From Xenopus tropicalis (Eukaryota; Chordata; Amphibia; Anura; Pipidae): 64,000 nucleotides of DNA. The stretch is taken from positions 79,570,910 to 79,634,909 of the forward strand of contig NC_030683.2 in assembly GCF_000004195.4 (NCBI RefSeq), read 5' to 3'. The notes beneath the pieces were generated by a model, which was not told the origin of the DNA, made no database searches, and was given only the letters and a program-made list of their open reading frames with translations. Made by a program: the position numbers and the translations under genes. This document shows positions 12,061 to 22,455 of the stretch, in pieces. Numbering within the stretch: the first letter of the stretch is position 1; each line of letters begins with the position of its first letter.

Positions 12061-14280
12061 GAGAGAAGGACAACCAAAGTGTACAAAATAAAGGGAAAGA
12101 AATGTGGTGTTTCTTTTCACAGAGGACTCAGAGCAGCAGTACTGTGAGTGTTTATTGCTGTATCTGAATAGACCTTCTTTCCCCTTTAATTTAATAAATG
12201 GAATACATGAAGACTAATTGTTTATTTACTTTGAATACATTGTCTATGTCATCATCAAAGCCATTTAAGGAGATCTATCCCCTTAAATATTTAATGTAGG
12301 TTTTAACAAAAAATCTTTAAATGTGTAGGCAGGGTGTTCAGCTTCTGTCTTGGTCCAGTCCTGAGCATTTCCCTTACCTCTGTTCAATACACTGGCAATT
12401 ACCCTTCGTGCTTAACACAGCAATATCAGTCAGCTGAAAACTGCACAAATAAAGCAATTACCTAGTCTATGTGAACACGAGTGGAAAGGAGGGAGAGAGG
12501 TGGAAACAAATGCATCTGAGCTTGTAGCCTGCCACCTTTCCCTGCACAGTGGTAATTCTGTAACTTCTAACAAACAGTATTCCTGCTGTAATAGGATCCT
12601 GATTGCCTGGATTGAGTCTGAAAATAAAAAAACATCTTTAGTGATTGCCTCAAACAGTAAGCAAGTTGGAGGGGAATGATGCATGAAAGCTGTACTTTTG
12701 CAATGGAATTATGGACAGTCTGTTTTGATGGCTGACATGTTCCATTCTTACTGATGGGATATGATAAAATCAATATCTCAGGCCTGATTTATCTGGCTAA
12801 AAAGATGAAGGGAGAACTGAGTGATTAAACAAGTTTATTTCTCAACTCTTTCAGTGTTACTTTTCTCATGCATTGTAAACCTTTACATCGATTGCCACGA
12901 ATCGTAACAATGATTTTACACTAGGAGAGACACAGTATATATTTTTAATATATAAAGCTGATGCTTTAATCAAGGGCATGGACTGTTAAGTCAGATATCC
13001 ATAACATATATTATAGACTATTTCCTTCAGTAATTTCATAACAATAGCTTCGTCACATTGGATAGTGAATGTTTTTATATACATTTTGCACCTGCTTTGT
13101 ACAGGCGTGACACCCTCTTTGGGCACCCACAAAGACATTCGCAGGAACACATTGGTAATAAAATGAGTCTAAAAGAACAAAACAAACGCTATGCATTACT
13201 ACACTGTAGGCAACTAGTTGGAAAAGGTAAAAATACCTAAAACCCCTATCCTGGTTGGGATTCCATAACAACAGTAGAGACAGATATGGTCAAGAAGTTA
13301 TTGAGATTTCAGCCATACTACACAACCATTATTGAGAATGGGGGCTGGATGGGGTTCCCTTTTAAAAAATTGTCTAGTAATCCCATTGAATTGCAACCAT
13401 TCTCTTCAGATAGGTACTCTGCTCTGGCAATGGCTCCTCATGTATAGGGCCCAAAATGGATCCAAATGTCACAGACACCACATTTACCAATCAGATCAGC
13501 TTTTTAGCTCTATTTGTGCTACTTTTTCATCTGCCAGTATAAAACAATAATTCATTATTTAGGACATTGTCACATAAACCTATCACTGGATAGAAAAAAA
13601 AAAAAGATGTTTTCCAAAATTGAACTCTCAATTTGTTTTAACACTTGCAATGCAGCTAAACAAATAGTTACAGATATATCTGAGATATTCTTTTGCTCTA
13701 TCTATAAATGCCAAATAATGTTTACAACTAACAATGCTAAAACTGGAGTTTCCACATGTTTCAAATGTAAAACTGATTGGCATAGCGAGCTGCACAATAT
13801 TTTGGCTAGAGTGAATTGTTGGAGCATAGTTTGCTATAGTGGCAAAGACTGGGAACTGGCTAAAGTGATGTTGTCATTTGAGACAGGCATTCTCACTGGG
13901 TATCACTTGTGCATGAAAAGTCCTATTCTGGCTGGCAATATGCAAATTGCTACCTTGTTTTTACCCACATTGCAGTGTATTTCCCAAAATTCCACCTTAC
14001 TTTATATGAGGGAGAGATGCCCCTGAGGCATTCTGATGAAAATCATATGAAACTGCTGTAAAAATGTTCAGTCTGCATTACATAATTCTTAGCAATCATG
14101 TAAAAATGCTTCAAGGATCCCTAGCTTCACAGGGCGCACTTGTGCAAAATTTGTAACAGGAGGTAGGACAGACTCAACTGCACCATTCACAACTATCTAG
14201 AAGTCAATTATGGCATTTATTTGCACAGTTAAAGTGGAGATTTTACCCCAGCTGCAACTGCGGTTGCTGATCTGATGATT
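12061..14280. other. Non-coding DNA, nothing recognised
   Basis: The longest open frame, 170 codons at 13514-14026, has no recognisable motif, low-complexity lysines at its start and no conserved-looking neighbours. I treat it as chance. No repeats with clear ends were found. Confidence 0.4.
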
Positions 14281-14654
14281 CTTAGTGTCTATGAAGATTC
14301 TCATTCATCCAGGTCATGATATACAGTATCTAGTCCAGTTGTTTTAAACTTAATTCTACTAGATACTGTATATTATGACCTGCATGAATGAGAATCTTCA
14401 TAGACATATTGATACTCATTTTGGGGAGAATACCCTAAAATTGGTACCGTAATATGAGAAGACAGCCAGAAAACTTGCGGATTACAGGAATCATCTCTGT
14501 TTTAACCTATGATGACGATATCACAGAATCACACCATGCAACCTACATCTGGTCTGGATTCTTCGGTTTAATGGTATCAGGGCCAAGGTGATCCTTCAGA
14601 ATGGGTAAGACAGACTAACTTCTCAGTTGAGGTCCTGGTTTATAAATGAAACAT

Positions 14655-15770
14655 CAGATTACCACGCCAAAATGTCCACACTGCTCGAAGAATGAGACAC
14701 AAACTGTATGAACAAATCAAGAGGGATCCAAAAAGCAGCTACAAGAAAAAGGTTATAGACTGCTTGCAACAGCTTGAGAAGGAAAAGTTCATCAGTCCAG
14801 CTTTGTACTGTTGCCTTTACCCAGGTGAGGCCACTCCATGCCTACATGGACTCCCAAAAATACACAAGGAAGGAGCCCCTTTAAGGCCAATTGTCATCAG
14901 CATTAACTCTGTGACTTATAACATCGCTAAATACATGGCTAAATCTTAACTCCCTTAGTTGGAAACACAGTACAAAACATTCAGAACTCCATGTACTTTG
15001 CAAAAACAGTGCATGAGGTAAAGCTGGAGATCAATGAAACAATGCTGTCCTATGATGTTACATCTCTTTTCTTTGCATACTCACAACCCAGGCCACTGAA
15101 ATAGTGAGGAAACGACTGAAACAAGACACCACTCTCAGCAGCAGAACAAAGCTCAATCCAGAACGAGTTTTTCCTTACTGGACATGTATCCCAATACCAC
15201 TTACTTCAAGCACAAGGAAGTTTTTCTATAGACAAAAACATGGCTGTGCCATGGGTTCACCTGTGTATCCAATCATAGCAAACTTTTACATGGAAGAAGT
15301 AGAAACAAAAGCCCTGGACACCTTCAAAAGAACAACACCAATTCATGGGTTCAGATATGTGGATGACACCTGGGTCAAAATTAAAGCACGCAAGGTTTCA
15401 GCCTTCACTGAACACACAAACTCGGTGGACAAAAACATCAGGTTCACAGGGGAAGATATGAAAGACAGCAAACTGACATTTTTGGACTTGGCAGTGGTGA
15501 TCAAAGAGGGGGGGGGGACCTTGATATTGAAGTATACAGGAAACCCACTAACAAAGATCATTACTTGCTGTTTGATTCCCCCCACCCTCTGGAAAATAAA
15601 CTGGGTGTTATAAGGACTCAACATCATCAGGCTGAAACTGTGGCATCCATTGCAGAGGCTAAAGAGAAAAAATACAAACATCTAAAAGGAGCTCTGAAAA
15701 CTTGCGGATACCCAGTCTGGGCCTTTATCAAAACTAAATCAAAGACAGCAAAAAGACCAGATCAACACAC
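14655..15770 (+). pseudogene. Penelope-like reverse transcriptase remnant
   Basis: Translation in several frames gives YHAKMSTLLEE, then LHGLPKIHKEGAPLRPIV (14692-14949 frame), a finger motif typical of Penelope reverse transcriptases. After a stop and frameshifts come KHGCAMGSPV and FRYVDDTW (RT catalytic box at about 15350-15375, both aspartates kept), then KLTFLDLAV and LGVIRTQHHQAETV. At least three frame changes or stops (near 14690, 14947 and 15080) break the gene. The enzyme would copy element RNA at a nicked target, but this copy cannot make a full protein. The 112-codon antisense frame is a shadow. Confidence 0.8.
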
Positions 15771-15799
15771 AAAAGGCAGAAACAAAGCAGGCAAAGCAA

Positions 15800-16171
15800 C
15801 ATAGTCATCCCATATGTTGCTGGAACATCAGAACAAACATCGCATTCCTGTGTTTTTCAAACCCAGCAACACTCTAGGACAGAAGTTTATGCACCCTAAA
15901 ACCCTACACCAAAGCACATAAAAAATGGTTTATGCGACCAGTGTAGCGAAGAGTGCTCAGACTTTAGCGAGACAAAACAACCTCACTGTAAGAGAATGGC
16001 CCAACATAGGAGGGCGAACTCCTCAGGACAATACTCAGCAGTCTATCCTCACTTCAAGGAAAAAGGGCACTCTTTTGAGGATAGTAAGGTGCATATTTTG
16101 GACCAAGAAGACAGAAGCTTTAAAAGAGGTGTGAAAGAGGCCATTTATGTCAGGCCCCAAAACCATCCCTG
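15800..16171 (+). pseudogene. PLE GIY-YIG-type endonuclease remnant
   Basis: Frames in this interval give RIPVFFKPSNTL at about 15840 and CSEECSDFSETKQP at about 15948. Further on are RMAQHRRANSSG and HFKEKGHSFEDSKVHIL, and a stop follows VRPQNHP near 16171. This is the conserved layout of the endonuclease domain fused after RT in Penelope-like elements. The residues expected to carry the YIG half of the GIY-YIG signature, between CSD and ETKQP, appear to be missing, so nuclease activity is unlikely. It continues the RT remnant upstream. Confidence 0.7.
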
Positions 16172-16529
16172 AAAAGAGGAGGGGGCCTGCAACAACACTT
16201 GTCATCAACTTACAATGCCACTTTGACATCCTTACCCCTGTGGTTTCACAACAGTTCACACTTCCATGCATGTACTTAGAAAGATTAACACCTGCATCAT
16301 GGGAATCATGGTACCATTGTGACTGGATCATACTTTCTTACACCTGTCAGTTTCAGCTAACACCTAACTGAATAAGTTTAATGGAACCATTGTCTGTGAC
16401 TGTACTACCCTCGAGGGTTTAAATGTCAGGGAATTCCATTCAAGTCATTTGAACTGAAGAAGCTTCTTAGATGAGTGGTGAAACTTAGATGAGTGGCTGA
16501 AACCTCTGGATCAGCTAGCAGTTATATAG

Positions 16530-16580
16530 AAGCATTGAAGGTCGTAGGTCTTTTTCAACCTAACTTACTATGTTACTATG
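16530..16580 (+). repeat. CR1-type LINE 3' terminal fragment
   Basis: The sequence GGTCTTTTTCAACCTAACTT followed by ACTATGTTACTATG matches the 3' end of the minus-strand CR1 copy at 39.19-39.25 kb. Short repeats such as TATGTTAC at the terminus are characteristic of CR1/L2-type LINEs. Confidence 0.65.
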
Positions 16581-16587
16581 TTTTCGA

Positions 16588-16752
16588 AGGCATGGATTCA
16601 CAGAGAATTTCTGCATTTCACTATTGGAGAATTATTTCACGAATGTTGTTGCGTGTCAAAAAAAAAAGTTGTGGCAAAATAGGCACGGCCATGGCCATCT
16701 GCGACAAAGAATCTCGCAACAAATTTGTTTAGCAGATTCACTCATCACTATA
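16588..16752. mobile_element. hAT-like MITE fragment (TAGTGATGAG family)
   Basis: It contains GGCATGGATTCACAGAGAAT and ends AGATTCACTCATCACTATA, the right terminus of the family seen at 6.37 and 25.12 kb. The left terminus is missing. Confidence 0.5.
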
Positions 16753-17167
16753 CATCTGGGTTCTTGCTTGAAGGTCTGTATAAAAAGACCTTCCATAGTC
16801 ATATAAAAGCCTCAGCTAGGGGGTAGGATCTCTGCTTTAAGTTTTTTTTTTGATTCAACATTTTATTAAGTTTACAGATAAAAACAACAGTAACAGGGTT
16901 GACATCTGGGTTGCATTATTTGTACAGTATCATTTTCAGGTTTGGCAAGACTCATAGTTGAGTTGTTTTGTATTTGTGCATCATTTTATACATGGTTCAT
17001 AAGCAGATCATGGAGTTAGTTATGGATTGGTAATGCAAGACACTGTGGTCATTCGGAGATGTTGGGCATTTTTATAGTTAATGTTTGTATGTATTTGGTT
17101 TTCAGTGGGTTGCTGTGTGGAGATTTTCAAGCCATAGGCCCCAAACTTTTTCATATTTATTTATTTT
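16753..17167. other. Non-coding DNA with a T-rich tract
   Basis: A T10 tract at about 16842 is followed by TTGATTCAACATTTTATTAA. This could be the reverse complement of a poly-A tail, but I cannot assign an element. Confidence 0.3.
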
Positions 17168-17845
17168 TAATACAGCTCAAAACCTTGTTTGCCCTTGCAG
17201 CTGCTGCCTGGCATTGCTTGCTACAGCCAAGTTTATTATCTACAAGGACTCCAAGGTTCTTTTTCATTATGGATTTGCCTAGTGCAGTCCCATTAAGGGT
17301 ATAAGTGGCTTGCATATTTTTACATCCCAGGTGCATGACCTTACATTTATCCACATTAAATCTCATCTGCCCCTTAGCCACCCAGATTGGCAATTTGTCA
17401 AGATCTTGCTGCAAGAATGCCACATCCTGGATAAAATTGACTGGTCTGCAGAGTTTTGTGTCATCTGCAAACACTGATACATTACTTATATTACTTATAA
17501 TACCCTCCCCCAAAAGTGGACCCAGTACAGAACTCTGAGGGACCGCACTGAGAACCTTACTCCAAGTAGAGAATGTACCATTAACAACCATCCTCTGTAC
17601 CCGATCCTGTAGCCAGTTTCACTAAGACCAATAGACCTTAGTTTAGAAAGCAGTCGTTTGTGGGGAACGGTATCAAATGCTTTGGCAAAATCCAAATAGA
17701 TCACATCTACTGCACCCCCACTGTCCAGCTTCTTACTTACCTTATCATAAAAAGCGATTAAATTGGTCTGACATGACCTTCATAAAGCCATGTTGATTCC
17801 TGCTCATAATGCCAATCTCCAGTACATAATTTTGTTTGTGATCCC
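17168..17845 (-). pseudogene. CR1 reverse transcriptase, C-terminal half, broken
   Basis: The minus strand encodes IYLDFAKAFDTVPHKRLLSK (frame 17495-17704) and then, in another frame (17157-17591), FADDTKLCRPV, NVDKCKVMHLGCK and LGVLVDNKLGCSKQCQAAAA. The catalytic FADD box and the DFAKAFD box of CR1-clade LINE reverse transcriptases are both present. A frameshift near 17500-17600 and small deletions relative to copy A (the IENWLQDQIQ region) prevent a full product. Confidence 0.85.
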
Positions 17846-17849
17846 TTAA

Positions 17850-18408
17850 AGTGATACTGACACCAAAAAATTTCTTATAAAAATATGAACCTACTACCTA
17901 CGTCAAAAGGACTATGTCATAAACTGGGAAGATTCAGCTTGCCGTTATCTTCAAAGAGTTCCCCCTCCCTCGCTCCCTCGCATAGCATCGCATGGCATTG
18001 TGAACAAGATAGCAGGAAGGCTTGATCTTTCCATTGCCTGCCTATTTCAAAGGGCTGTGCCCCCCTCTGCTCTTCCCACAAAGAATTTAAATAGCTTTCC
18101 TGTGCCTGCTTGCCTGCCTGCCTACACATTACTCAGACAACGGAGCTGAGCTTGTCACAAACCAGCTGAAAGCAGAAGGGGCATTGCAGGTTTGTGATTG
18201 GGCATATTTATTCACTTGGGAGGCATTTCAATTAAAACCCGGAAGAGGGGGACAAACATGGCTGCTCCGTGGGTCTGTAATTTGTGCTACCATAATTATG
18301 AAGCGAAAAAACTTTGCAGATTTAGTTTATAAGGAATTTAAAGCTGATACATATTAAAACACATCAGCAGGTGTAAAAAAAAAAATTTAAGTGGCTGTCA
18401 GTATCACT
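17850..18408. mobile_element. MITE with TTAA duplication inside CR1 fragment B
   Basis: The termini AGTGATACTGACACC and, on the right, GGCTGTCAGTATCACT are inverted repeats. TTAA flanks both sides (17846-17849 and 18409-18412). CR1 copy A reads GTGATCCCTTAACAAGCTTT at the same point, so it is a natural empty site and proves the insertion boundaries. A TTAA target is used by piggyBac and Kolobok transposons; I cannot decide between them. The open frame at 17917-18129 has no recognisable domain. Confidence 0.88.
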
Positions 18409-18412
18409 TTAA

Positions 18413-19000
18413 CAAGCCTTCAAATAACTTGCCCACCACAGATGACAAACTTACTGGTCTATGGTTCTCACTCCATTTTTAAATATAGGAATGACATTCG
18501 CCTTTTTCCAATCCCTAGGTACCATGCCTGATGAAAAAGAGTCTGAGAAAATCAGAAACAGAGGCCACTGTAAAACTGACCCTAGCTCTCTCAGTACCCG
18601 AGGGTGTATTCCATCTGGCCCAGGTGCCTTATTTACATTTATCTTGTGTAACCCTTTAAGCACAATCTCCTGTGTCAACCACTGACTCAGTTGAGCTGAA
18701 CCAATAGTGCAGTTATTGGGTGGGTCTTGGCACTCTGGCTCCTTTACTGTATACACAGAAGAAAAGAACTTGTTTAGCACATCTGCCTTTTCTGTATCCG
18801 CTGTAACCATATTGTTACTATAACTCAATGGGGCCACATCCTCAACCTGCATCTTTTTAATACTAATATACTTAAGAAACTTTTTGTGGTTAGTTTTGGC
18901 CTCTGCCGCGATGCGCTCCTCATTTTCTATCTTTGCCTTCCGGATTGCTGTTTTACAACACTTGTTATAGTGTTTATATTCATTAAACACAGCTTCTGCC
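18413..19000 (-). pseudogene. CR1 reverse transcriptase, N-terminal part
   Basis: The 179-codon frame contains EKADVLNKFFSSVYT, then KINVNKAPGPDGIHPRVLRE and WKKANVIPIFKNG. These are the fingers-region motifs of CR1-clade reverse transcriptase, colinear with 41.86-42.05 kb in copy A. It is cut off from the catalytic half by the MITE at 17850-18408, so it is non-functional. Confidence 0.85.
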
Positions 19001-19571
19001 CCCTCTTATATTTCTTAAAAGCTTTCCTTTTTCTCCCTATTTACTTCTTTACCTCAGAATTAAGCCACATAGGGTGATTCTTAACACTTCTACATTTTCT
19101 TATTAATGGAAAAGATTCACTCATCACTACAGATGTATGATCTTCTTTGCCTGATAAAGAAATGGCTATATCTCGAGGAATCAACACCTGCCTGGATCAT
19201 TGAGAGAGTAGAATTGAACAAAAACATCAGGTCTTTTCAAACCAAGATCCAATGCTGGGTTGGACAAGAAGACCACAAAGATATAGAAGAGTGGTTAGCT
19301 TGGTGGAAAGGCACAAAGCTATAGAGGATTTACACCACGAGGCCCTTCCAGGATGCTCCCAGCCTCCCACCAGATGAATAGTAAAATGTCCAGCACAACC
19401 AGTAAGACTGTTCTTTTTAATAAAGGGGTGAAAGATATCCTTAAGAGAGGTGGTTCAAAAAGGGAACCATTAGCTGAAACATAGACAAAAAGGGTAGGTA
19501 AAACTAAACCCAGTTCCTCATCCCGGGATCAGAGTCAAATTTGGTGTTGGAAGCACAAAGAATTTGAATAA

Positions 19572-19793
19572 ATGGCGACTATCTGCACCCTCTCTACTGA
19601 ACCCATGGAATTTGAATATGCTTGGCCACATTCCTTTTTAATTCGGCCTGTGTCTTCTGAAAAGATTGTTTCTGAGACTGAAGAGACTCTGTGTAAAGTC
19701 AAAATAGAAGGTTGCAGTGTTAATACTTTACTAGACTCTGGCAGTGTGGTCAGTCTAGTAAATGCTAACCACGTGGGCAGTAATACACTATGA
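19572..19793 (+). pseudogene. Retrotransposon aspartic protease remnant
   Basis: The frame contains VNTLLDSGSVVSLV, with the DSG active-site motif of retroelement pepsin-like proteases, preceded by a plausible flap-upstream strand CKVKIEGCS. A few residues upstream IWCWKHKEFE may be a degenerate CCHC knuckle. The frame stops at 19793 and the rest of the protease and the linker to integrase are missing or scrambled. Confidence 0.65.
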
Positions 19794-19821
19794 GGTGTAA
19801 AGAATCACTATAGATTAATTT

Positions 19822-20420
19822 GGGCCATTAGTGAAATCCGCTAGTGGACAGCAATATGTACTGGTAGTTCTGGATGATGCCACTTGCTATCCAGTGGCTA
19901 TACCCTTATGGAATACGTGTTTGAAAACAATTGCTAAAAAAACTGGTACGCATGTCCTCTTGCACTGGTTTCCCCAAAGAAATCCTTATTGATCAAAGTA
20001 CTCCATTCATGTCAAAGGAGATGAAAGATTTATGCAGATTGCTAAAAATTACACAGCTGCAAACATCCATATATCATCTTCAGACAGATGAGCTTGTATA
20101 GAGATTTAACAAGACCTTAAAGGGAATGCTTAAAAGGGTTGTGGGAAAAGATGGAACAGACTGGGACTGTTTGTTACCTTACTTAATGTTTGCCATTGGG
20201 CAGGTACCTCAGGCTTCTACTGGGCTTTCACCATTTGAACTGGTCTATGGCAGCTGCTGGTCTATAGTATCTGTTAGACCCACTGTAAAAAAAACAAATT
20301 CCTTAATAAGTGGTAGGGACCATATGAGATCATCGCGAAAGTAGGTGAGATAAACTACAAAATTTCTCAGCCAGGGAAAATAAATCCTTGGCATGTGAAT
20401 CCTCTTAAACATTGAAAGGA
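19822..20420 (+). pseudogene. Retrotransposon integrase remnant
   Basis: Broken frames read GPLVKSASGQQYVLVVLDDA, with the conserved LDxAT(R)YP block kept as LDDATCYPVAIPL. After a frame change come sequences matching the DQGxxF and HxQTDGxxERFN blocks, here degenerate with a stop near the catalytic glutamate region at about 20100. Then follow LKGMLKRVVGKDGTDWDCLL and ASTGLSPFELVYG (20126-20344). The tail includes a YKISQPGKINPWHVNPLKH-like linker at about 20355-20415. This is the retroviral-type integrase core and C-terminal region. Confidence 0.8.
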
Positions 20421-20548
20421 GACAGAAACTCTTTCTGCAGTCAAGCCTTATCTGAAGGAAACCCAAAATGAGATACCTGAAGTAAAAGTAGCAGAGACAG
20501 TAACTGCTGTGCAAAAGCAAGAAATTATTTTCTGCAAAGAAATATTAA

Positions 20549-20795
20549 TGTGTTCTCTGAACTGCCAGGCCTCACCAACTTAATAAGACATGATATCATA
20601 ACTGACCCATAGGTGTGGGTCCATCTAAAACTCTATAGATTCCTGGAGGAGACTGAGAAGGTCAAGTAAATGTTAGACCTATGGGTAATTGAGGAATCAA
20701 AAAGAGAGTGGTCTAGCCCAGATTTACTTATGCTACAGATCATTGCACTTTTGCAGTGACTTTTGCAGACTAAATGAAGTATCGAAATGTGATGC
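20549..20795 (+). pseudogene. Ty3/gypsy reverse transcriptase N-terminus, truncated
   Basis: Shortly after the integrase tail the frame gives VFSELPGLTNLIRHDIITDP, an in-frame stop, then WVIEESKREWSSP and, in a shifted frame, HFCSDFCRLNEVSKCDAY. The last block corresponds to the FCxDFRxLNxVSxxDAYP motif at the start of Ty3/gypsy RT. The active site YxDD is absent because the element is truncated at about 20800. Confidence 0.75.
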
Positions 20796-20799
20796 ATAT

Positions 20800-20912
20800 C
20801 AAATTTTTTTTTTTTTTATGTGTCAGATTTTTTTGTCCGTTTCCGCCAATGTCAAAACGCAGAAATGCGCTGCGAATCCATGCCTGCCAAATTATTTTGC
20901 CAATCACTACCT
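20800..20912. mobile_element. hAT-like MITE fragment (TAGTGATGAG family)
   Basis: GCGCTGCGAATCCATGCCTG is the reverse of the shared interior motif, followed by CCAATCACTA resembling the family terminus. It cuts off the gypsy RT. Confidence 0.4.
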
Positions 20913-20957
20913 GCCACATTTCAGAAAATTACTGATATAGAAGAAGCCCCTTATCTT

Positions 20958-21682
20958 AGATACAGTTATTTTACTGATTTTTAAAATGATGACTCCATTG
21001 CACTACAGCTGTGGTCTCTCTAACTGTGGTTTCTCATACGCTGGATACAGGGGGGGTGAAAGCTCTGCCAAAAACAAGCCCTATGTATGCAGCCAGCCAG
21101 GGAACCCAGCTGTAAAGGTTACAGACAAGTTTCTATCTTTATGTTATGTACTGTTGTGCTGTTATGAAAACTCTGTTGTGAATAAAAAAGATGGATTTCT
21201 GTTTAAAATTACCCTGGATTTTGCTGCCTATTACTTTGAGAAGTTATTGCTAAAGCTACCATTTGAGTGAAATCCCATAGTACACGAAATGTGGTTCATG
21301 ACAATTCTACAAAGTAATCTATTTCATATTCATTGTACAATTTTTTTTAAAAAATGTTTATAAAATATTTAAAATATTTGGCTGTGCTTTGTGCCTTGAG
21401 CTTTTTTTGCAAGTTTATTTACAGTAGGCACTGTAACTCTGCAGAAGTTGTGGAACTTATAACCTCTAGCCTCTGGTGGAAAGATGAGCTAGAAGTAGAG
21501 ATTCTTTATCAGTTAGAGTAAGGCAGGTTGTAATGAGGGGTTCTGTTTTGCAGGAACTTGGCTGACAAGTAATGTTCTGTAATGTAATTCATTCTGATAT
21601 CAGTTATTTTACTGATTTTTAAAATGATAACTCCATTGCGCTACAGCTGTGGTCTCTCTAACTGTGGTTTCTCATATGCTGA
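20958..21682. repeat. Direct duplication of about 85 bp, 640 bp apart
   Basis: CAGTTATTTTACTGATTTTT and the following 65 bp (to CTCATACGCTG) at 20961-21045 recur at about 21601-21682 with four or so substitutions. The 555 bp between them contain AATAAA at about 21181 but no convincing gene. The pair could mark the starts of two related LTRs or a segmental duplication. It lies just downstream of the truncated gypsy relic. Confidence 0.5.
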
Positions 21683-22077
21683 AGTACAGTATAAATTACT
21701 GTTTGTGTTTTTTTTGGCAATTTTGTATACCTATGGTGAGGGACATATTTATAATGTGTGCAAAAAAAGTGTAAAACCTGGTGTAAAATTAAACACCTAT
21801 TTATAAAGTTTTTTTATAAATTATGTATGCTCTATGGAACTCTCCAACAACTATAAATAAAAGCTGCTTTAAAGTGCTGGACTTGCACCCAGTTCATACA
21901 AGGAGTGGGTCATCACAGATTAGCAGATTAGTGTCACTAAAAAATAAAAAGACAAAGGTGTTCGAGCCAGCCATGACATGTATGTTTACTACCAAGCTAT
22001 GCTATTATCTCATTTAAAACCAATGCCACCAGACTTATGAGACACTGCTCTTTACATATTTTGGTCATTGGTGGTCC
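21683..22077. other. Non-coding DNA, nothing recognised
   Basis: AT-rich sequence with short chance open frames only. Confidence 0.35.
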
Positions 22078-22081
22078 TTAA

Positions 22082-22455
22082 AGGTGAAGGAAAGCTTGAA
22101 TCACTGGGGGTTCCAAATGTTAGTCACCCCTAGTGACTGCAGTGACGTACCTAATATCCCAGGCCAGTGCTCCTGTTAGCAGAAAACTGCACCAGCCCAG
22201 GGGTACTTCTGTGAGCTCCACAGGGCGATCTTCTGCTTCTTCTTGCGGCAAAATACTGCATGCACAAGAGAGTGAAAAAGCCAGCTTTTTGTTAAGTTCA
22301 GCTTTTCACTCTACGGAGTATGCATACCCACTAGAAAAATAGAAGAAGCAGGAAAAGAATTACTCCCTCAGAAGTACCCCAGGCTGGTGTAGTTTTCTGG
22401 TGTAGTTTTTTAAAAGGAGATCCGGCCTGGGGTATCAGGGGAGTCATTACCAGGG
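22082..22455. mobile_element. Palindromic MITE with TTAA at the left end
   Basis: The left side starts TTAA-AGGTGAAGGAAAGC at 22078. An internal arm CCCAGGCCAGTGCTCCTGTT followed by AGCAGAAAACTGCACCAGCC (about 22157-22200) is mirrored on the right by CAGGCTGGTGTAGTTTTCTG and GGCCTGGGGTAT (about 22379-22437). This matches an abundant Xenopus TTAA-type MITE as I remember it. The right terminus is degraded, so no second TTAA is seen. Confidence 0.6.

Larger units (their letters stand above)
14287..16500 (+). mobile_element. Decayed Penelope-like retroelement (PLE)
   Basis: The block contains remnants of a Penelope-type reverse transcriptase (about 14655-15770) and a linked C-terminal endonuclease region (about 15800-16170). 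It opens with an inverted repeat: 14287-14332 reads GTCTATGAAGATTCTCATTC, and 14360-14405 is its near complement ending GAATCTTCATAGAC. The intervening TAGTCCAGTTG resembles PLE untranslated or pseudo-LTR sequence as I remember it. The tail near 16455-16505 carries TGAAGAAGCTTCTTAGATGAGTGGTGAAAC-like sequence in a short tandem duplication. Sequence between 14410 and 14640 is not recognisably PLE. Frameshifts and stops show it is dead. Confidence 0.75.
17168..19085 (-). mobile_element. CR1 LINE fragment B, split by a TTAA MITE
   Basis: This is colinear with CR1 copy A (39.93-42.05 kb) at high identity, for example TTTAATACAGCTCAAAACCT at its left edge and GTGATCCCTTAA at the split. It is interrupted at 17846-18412 by a TTAA-flanked MITE. 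It lacks the 3' UTR and terminal repeats present in copy A and the 5' endonuclease region. It ends near a hAT-like terminus (GATTCACTCATCACTAC) at about 19106-19125. Confidence 0.85.
19330..20800 (+). mobile_element. Ty3/gypsy relic with integrase before RT (Gmr1-like order)
   Basis: Three pol domains are recognisable in order on the plus strand: aspartic protease (about 19690-19790), integrase (19822-20420) and the N-terminal part of reverse transcriptase (20549-20795). In ordinary Ty3/gypsy elements integrase follows RT and RNase H. A deuterostome group known as Gmr1-like elements has the Ty1/copia-like order seen here. The copy has frameshifts and stops, lacks most of RT and all recognisable RNase H, and is cut at about 20800 by a hAT-like MITE fragment. 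LTRs were not identified with certainty. Confidence 0.7.

Noticed and set aside
13514..14026. 170-codon plus-strand open frame
   Set aside because: No domain, motif or codon pattern is recognisable. It has an early low-complexity KKKK run, and AT-rich non-coding DNA gives such frames by chance.
15343..15681. 112-codon minus-strand frame
   Set aside because: It is antisense to the Penelope RT remnant, whose plus-strand motifs are clear.
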